From Cerioporus squamosus (lineage: Eukaryota; Basidiomycota; Agaricomycetes; Polyporales; Polyporaceae), in contig JABYQS010000008.1 in assembly GCA_022592435.1 (NCBI GenBank), positions 310,001 to 374,000 of the forward strand: DNA of 64,000 bases, in the 5' to 3' direction. Shown here piece by piece: positions 57,739 through 64,000 of the stretch. Position 1 is the stretch's first letter; every line of letters begins with the position of its first letter. Made by a program: the position numbers and the translations under genes. Below the pieces are notes generated by a model that saw nothing but the letters and a program-made list of their open reading frames with translations, was not told the origin of the DNA and did not search any database.

Positions 57739-60555
57739 CTATGACGACGCGGACACAAGTGTCGTTTTGAGCAGCACAGGGCGCGCCGTGCCCGTGTTTG
57801 AGTCCGGGGTGAGGGGACTGGGAGTCAGCGTGCCCGTGCTCTGCGAGCCGACGCTGAGGCTCAGCGGGCTGTCGGCGTTGCCCGCCGGGGACACCGGACT
57901 CCGCCCCATCTGCGACGGGGGTGCCGAGTGCAGCGGGGATGGAGTGACCGGGGAGAGACTCGCGAACGACGCGGGCGAGGGGTTCCATGACGAGCGGTGG
58001 AAGCTCTTCTTCTTGCGCACGCTGGCCTTGTATGCCGCGCGGATCGCCGCCGTCGCTTCGTTCGTGATGCTGAACACGCTGCTCGACGATGCGGAGTGCG
58101 CGGTAGACACGACACTGGGTGCGCGGGATTGCGGATGGGCGAGGTTGGCGAGTTCCAGCCGTGGGGGCAGCGTTGCAGTCGTTGGGGAGATGGGAATAGC
58201 ACTGGGCTCCAGGACCGGAGAGAACACAGGAGAAGGCAAGGACGACTCGCAACTTTCGTACTGGCTGGGTGTGGAGGATTTGGAGGATGAGGATGAGGTG
58301 CTTGGCTCCACGCTGGAGAAGCGATGGTGGAGAGGGTGGTAGCACGGGGGATAGAGCGACTCCTCGAGCATACGGAAGGACTCAGGGAGAGCCGGAGGGA
58401 ACGCGGTCAAGAAGTCGTTCGGAACTTGCGACGGCCAAGCTAAGGGGGTACCCGGGACCGCGGGCGACACCGGGGGCTCTGCCGCGAGTTCAGCAGCACG
58501 AGTCTGCCACAATGCGAGGTTTTCCCGGGTCTGTCGCGCGAACTGTTCCATTGCTGCGAAGGACCTAATGAGCAGAGTTGATGCACCAGAATAGCTTGTC
58601 ACGTACATGGGATCCCTTGCGCGACGAGCTCAAACAGCGGGCGCGCGAACGTCGTGTTGAACCAGATCTGACAGTTCGCCTCGCCTATGCGACTATCTGA
58701 CGGATTGACGGACGGAGGGAGTTGGAGATGCTTCTCCAGGAGCAGTTGGCTGCTCCACTCCGACTCTAGTGCAGCTGCCCAGTGTTGTGACACAAGATAC
58801 GGGCGACTCTGCGGAAAATTCAGAACGGACAATAGGATATCCCCTAGTGGTACTTACAGGATTGCTGATGTCCGCGCACTTGATGAGGGCTTGACAGACG
58901 AGGATGCGTCTCTTTAGCTCCGGAAAGTCGGCACCGGAGACCAAACTCCGGAACTCGGACATGAAGTCGAAGTGCACTCCCATGTCCGTTGCGAGGACGG
59001 CGCCGAGAAGCAGTTTCCGGAATGAAGAACCAGAAGGCAATCGATCGAGCAGGAACCCCAGGTTGTTATGCCGCATTATCTGCATGATGAGCGAGTAATG
59101 CATCTGTTCCAGCACAGACTTGTCATCGTAGACCACTGCAAGGGGCGTCTTCGCGTTCCGCTGTATGAGGAGATAACGTCAGTGGGAAGAAAACGGGTGA
59201 GGCCATAGCGCGTGTATGTACCATGAACGCATTCGTGAGACCGGGATGGCCCACATCGTGCCCTACTGCTGCGATATATAGCGCGAACAGGTCCTCGTGC
59301 GTCAAGCATGACACAAGCGGGTCGCACCCGTCCTTATTCCTTTCCCATGTCCGCCCGTCCTCCAGCAAGATGGTTACCGGGGGAACCACGCCGGAAGAAT
59401 ATAGGAAGAGATACACGGCCTGGAAGACATCCAGTGCATGTTGGAAATTGTGATAAGAGTTCCCCTGTCGGTAGAGTTGCCTCAAGTGTTGCAGGAACGC
59501 TGCCAGACAACCTGGAGATAGAATCTGTCAGTATGTGACCTGTCCGGGGCGAATCGTCCAAATCGCACGCGGGTCTCTAGATCCTAAGCTGCGATTACGT
59601 TCGTGGCCTGCTCGGTCACGACAGCCCACGGGAGCGCGGCACGTCGCATACACGTTGTCCTGCTCAGTATAGAAGCTGAACAGCTGAACTATCTCCGCGC
59701 ACACATGTCGCTCTTTCCGCGACTACGCAACTGCAGCGTACCAGTCATGGCCAGCTGTGACACAGCTCCTAGATGCGCTACCAGTCAGATGGGACTGGAG
59801 CGCACTGTGTGCACTCCCTGTGCCTACCCAACTTTCCGATGTACCAGATCCAAGGAACCTTAACGTCAAGATGCCGATGTGCACGGCATAGTCAGGATGG
59901 ACCCCTCTCACGAAGGGAGACGTTCCCTCAGAACAGTCTGCTGTCCCTGGCGCCTGGTGAGAGAACGTCGGCTCGATGACGGACGTCAAGCCATACCACG
60001 CGCAGAATATGACTAGCACGCCCCAACATAGCGGGGAAGACGTTAAGAACTTTAGACTCACTTAATGGAACAGAGACGGTCTCGTACAAGTGCTCTATTC
60101 GATAGAGCGCCTCGAAGAGGATGTACGAGCACGCGATAACCTCTTCTTCGGGGAGTTTGTGGGGCTCGAAGTGCCACGAGCTGAGGGAATGGATGAGGCG
60201 CTCCCGGGTTCCTTCGTCCATGTCGACAAAAGACGGTCTATCGCCGGCGGGTGAGCATGGCAAAGGCAAACGGACGACCGCAGAGCGAAGAAGACGTACA
60301 CATGCTCGCCTTCCTGGCTGACGATCGTCTCGGTGTGCAAGCGGACGTCTATCAAGACCTCCGCATACCTGGCAGCGTCCAAGCGTGTTGGAGGGGGCTC
60401 CTTCTCCCGTCAGAACGCTAAGCTGTCACGCACCTGGTTTCGCCGCAGTCTGTTTCCTCCCAGCCTCCCCAGCCGTGTCCACGTCCCTCGTCGGCGAGGG
60501 CCAGCGCGAGCCCGCCGACGTCGACGCTGCGGCGGCGGCCCATGATGTCGTTCAT
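57739..60555 (-). CDS. 3',5'-cyclic-nucleotide phosphodiesterase (class I PDE)
   Basis: Hydrolyses cAMP/cGMP; fungal class I PDEs damp the cAMP-PKA pathway. The start is taken at 60555 (MNDIMGRRRSVDVGGLALAL), an N-terminus typical of basidiomycete PDEs. The catalytic domain carries RQLYRQGNSYHNFQHALDVF (first His), LYIAAVGHDVGHPGLTNAF (HD metal site), VYDDKSVLEQMH and CADISNP (metal Asp). Next are SQHWAAALESEWSSQLLLEK and FNTTFARPLFELVAQGIP. The last exon has FAAMEQFARQTRENLALWQT, then a Ser/Pro-rich tail of more than 200 residues, longer than yeast PDE2. Several short introns. Between LYETVSVPLS (near 60065) and CLAAFLQHLRQLYRQG (near 59510) is about 540 bp with no recognisable exon, unusually long here. 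Confidence 0.88.
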
Positions 60556-63500
60556 GTCAGAGGAGCAGGAGGAGCGTGGGGAGGACGAGGGCGGGGAGGA
60601 CGAGCTTGGGAGGATGAGCGGGGGCAGTTGAGGACGAGCAGCTGAGCGTGGGAGGGCAGTGACTGTGCGATCCGGCCCACGTGGCCAGCCTCCGGGCGCT
60701 CCGCTAAACCCTACCTGCAAGCGCCCGCCACTCCTCCGCGAACTTCGATGTCTGTCTCCGTCCACCACCGCGAGCGGTGTTAAGACTGCGGTTGTCTCTT
60801 CTCTCCATCAGCGGCGTTGCTGGAAGTACTGACCAAACAATTGGGGAGCGTACTCAGTCTCGGGATTGGGATTCAAGTTGCGAACTGGCACCAGTGGCAC
60901 CCGCCGGTACAAGCTCGCCGACTCTGCGTTCCTATCGTGCGACCGCCACATGTCGATCCCGGACGCATTGCGGAGTTTTGTGCAGCCATCTGGTGCACGA
61001 GTGGCGTAGACCGGTACGTACGTCGCCGCTCGGAGTTACGGAGATCAGGCCCGCCCACGCCCGCATCTCATCTGCTCGCCCATGCCCCACAGGGCCGTCC
61101 GGAGATATGAGGTAAAAAGAGACGAGCACAACGGTCGTGGACAGGGATCCAAGGCGAAGAACGGCTCTCATCTCCGCGAGAACGAAGCCCCCACATGCGG
61201 CCGTTCGCGGAGCTGGAAGATCTGCATTAGCGCCGATCGTTGGCCATACGATGGTTATCGCGTACCACGAGCCGTGCGCTGGACAGGAACATCTCATGAG
61301 AAGACGTCCCGAAGATCCTCTCCTCTGCAGCCGATGACTTCCACTGCAGCACACGGCAAAAGAGACACCCTTGTGGGAGGTGCGTCGTCCCACACACCTT
61401 GACTTCGCGAAGCCCGTCACAGCTAACCTGCACCTTCCAACCACACGGCTCATCTCGTAAACGAAGCACTGGTTGTGTAGCACGATGGCTGCCTGGAAAT
61501 TCTTCCGGAAGGTCTGCGCGACCAACTCTCGTCGCAACCGGGTCCTTACCGGCTAAACCCCCCTCCTCAGCCTCCGAACGCGACCCTTGTGAACCGCTGA
61601 ACCTCCTAGAACAGAATTCGCGACCGCATGAATATCGTAGGTATCGCAGCACCAGACGGCGCACGCCTCCGCTATTTCCGGAGCCAAGTGCACCCGGCCC
61701 TTGTCCGCACCCGCACACGCCGATCGACTTGAAGACCGAAGTAACAGAGGCCTTGCTATCCGAACTCTATCTCCCAGCAGATTGAATCCTGATCCCCCCT
61801 TCTCCCGCCGGCGGCGACGGACATGCTCGCCCGTCCAGCTGCTGCGAGCAACGGCTAGCCTCCCATGCATTTGGCGCATCTCGATCCACGCTCTCGCTCT
61901 CTTCTCCCCCTCAACGGCTCATTGAACGCTCCGCGTGTATCTCAGTATGCTGCTCGTTTACACCTCGTGTATTCTTTCTCCGTCAGGACGGCGGCGTCGA
62001 TGAAGGCGAGGAGCTGGCCCCTGGTCCTCGCAGCTATTAGTAGGTTCTGAAGTGTTATCAGGACCCCGGTGAGCAACGACTTCTCATACTCATGCTCAAT
62101 AGCACCATCCCTCAATCAGATCCTCCGCACGCGCACCCGCTATCGATAGAAGAACCATCTCACAGACCGGCAGCCACAGCGCCTCGTACGTACAACGATA
62201 GAGTTCGTCGCAGGCAGATGGCAGATGTGAGTTGGGGGCTGAGAGCTGACACTGGCAGGGTCATGGCAGCTGAGTTCTGCATATCAAAATATTTGCCCTG
62301 ACGGAAGGTCCCCCTCCTGTACGGACACTTCCGCGAACTCCGAACCCGCCGCTAATCATAGTCCGCCGTCTGAGTCTCAGGCCTCAGATCCAACTCCCCG
62401 CAGAGCTGGCCTTAGGACCCCGGTGCATCGCATGCATTACCGGCACCACGCCTACGGGCCATTCATATCATACCATACCGCAGCGGCCCGTCTCTCCGTC
62501 TCGAACAGGACGCGCGCCCTGAGATCCCCTCCTCAGGCTTCCCTCCCGCCCCTCATACGTACGAACGCACGGCTCGCACGACGATCCGTCGAACTCCTGT
62601 AGGTTCAGTTTTGCGGGTATCCGATTTGACCAGTGCACCGCGAGGACCGCAGCGTGCGTCGAGTGCTAATCCTGCCATCGTGCCCCCCATTCAACATGAA
62701 TCATATCACAGGACGACAGAAGAACGAATTGAATCCACACCCTCTCGCATCGCGCATGAGTTCCATCGATGCGCCGGTGAATTGCACTAGTTGGCCCGCC
62801 GGGGTGCGCATAGCAAAAATTTATGGTTTAGGGGTTCTGTCGCCGGGTGCACTATGGGCTGCCTACAGCCACGGTCCACCTCGGACCTCAGGCAGGCCTG
62901 GGACTCAACAGTACTAGTGTACAGGTGCGTGCATGCCAGAGAGTTGCAACTTTCAATGGCTGCAGAGTTTCGCGAGGAACGGGCCGTCACGCGTCACGGT
63001 GCCGGCTGACCGACGTCTACTCGGAGATGTCTGGCTATATTTCATGCGTGGTGCATGCATCTGTGGACTACTTACTGAAATAAACAGGCTCTGCAACATT
63101 GTACACGTATGCGTACGCGTATGCATAATACATGCAGGCCTCGAGACCGCAGGACACAGACACACGATTCAATTTGACGCTTACTACTTATCCAAACCTG
63201 CCGCGAGATCGCTGCCAGAGCACTTTGTTCACCCAAACGAGCCAGATTCGTGGGCCGAGAAGCCGAAAGGCACAAGACTTGCAGTACTTACTCGGGTACT
63301 GTAACAGTACTCAGTATTTCAACGAAATAGCACACACGCTTCAGTGCGCCGCGTGATATGTGACTGAGGGCTCCGAGCTTCGACTCAGCTCTGTAGAGTA
63401 CATGAACGCATGATTCAGTAACATTGCGAGAACCACAGCACAGCCCAGCACGGAGAGGGACCATGACACGGAGAGGGCCTGCACAAACCATGGAACGGAG

Positions 63501-64000
63501 AGCAACAAGCAACCAGCAACACGCCACATCCACTCACTAGCACTCGTGGCGCTGACCGAACAACAGACTATCGAACGCATGCAGCACGGTGCGTAGTACA
63601 TCGAGGTAGCGAGGAAGCGAGGTATTGCGGAGATTACAGGGGTATGCAGCGAGCAGCGAGCAGCACGTAAGTACGCGGGACACGGGGGAGGGGGTAATGG
63701 ATATCTCGAACCCAGGATATCTAGACCAATAGACCGGGAGCAACAGAGCTATAGAGCGAGAGGGCAAGAACAAGAGCACATATAGAGAACGAGTAACGAG
63801 CAACGAGCAAGGAAGACGAGACCTGGCCAAGCGCCGCGGCCATCAGCCCCACCAAGAGGGCATAAGTATGCAGTATGCAGTACACGAGAGAGCGAGGACG
63901 AGCGAGGCGGAGATGGAGACGGAGACGGAGAGCAGGAGCGACGGGTGCGAAGACTACTTGTATGCGGGTGTGGGGGTCGCACGTGCGAGGTATACACTGC
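60556..64000. other. Gene-poor right end
   Basis: About 3.4 kb. Overlapping open frames at 60930-61720 (minus) have no family-like sequence or clear introns. Purine-rich repeats (GGAGAC-type) lie near 63905-63935. Nothing else recognised. Confidence 0.35.

Noticed and set aside
57605..58342. Open frame of 245 codons on the + strand
   Set aside because: Antisense to the Ser/Pro-rich tail of the phosphodiesterase; no family features.
60932..61718. Two overlapping minus-strand open frames of 160-200 codons
   Set aside because: No recognisable motif, no supporting introns and no ATG context; the composition looks like chance open frames in GC-rich DNA.

Overview
The window looks like nuclear DNA of a mushroom-forming basidiomycete (Agaricomycetes, most like Polyporales). 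Most genes are cut by introns of about 47-75 nt with GT(A/G)(A/C/T)G(T/C) donors, CTNA(C/T) branch sites and (C/T)AG acceptors. The content is typical of that group: expanded F-box families, BTB proteins, a HET-domain protein, a Crinkler-header nuclease/kinase pair and Chalaropsis-type GH25 lysozymes. I see no tRNA, rRNA or CRISPR array.

Left part (1-21 kb): a partial APH/AIM9-like kinase-fold gene runs off the left edge. A small hypothetical gene and a head-to-head pair of BTB paralogues follow. Two GH25 lysozyme paralogues (7.5 and 11.4 kb) have the same exon plan, and between and beyond them lie two copies (8.6 and 17.2 kb) of one F-box family, both broken. YVH1/DUSP12 phosphatase and a coiled-coil gene are divergent at 12.6-16.2 kb. 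A second F-box family begins at 19.0 kb, and its sister copy is at 48.3 kb.

Middle (21-43 kb): a three-exon unknown gene, L-fuconate dehydratase (enolase superfamily), an alpha/beta-hydrolase with an altered nucleophile elbow, an F-box protein, a retropepsin-like gene, a HET-domain gene, a gene-poor stretch (35.0-39.5 kb), another F-box gene and a secreted M28 metallopeptidase.

Right part (43-64 kb): a Sec24/Sfb3 COPII coat gene is divergent from an EFM7-type methyltransferase. Next come F-box family C copy 2 and a tandem pair of Crinkler-header/nuclease-like/kinase genes sitting beside a truncated O-acetylhomoserine sulfhydrylase pseudogene. A cAMP/cGMP phosphodiesterase is followed by 3.4 kb with no recognisable gene.

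The striking theme is duplication followed by partial, often reciprocal, decay. There are five paralogue pairs (BTB, GH25, F-box B, F-box C, Crinkler-kinase). In four of them at least one copy carries a frameshift, a premature stop or a lost catalytic residue, while the sister keeps the missing part. Housekeeping genes (YVH1, SFB3, EFM7, PDE) lie between these fast-evolving families.
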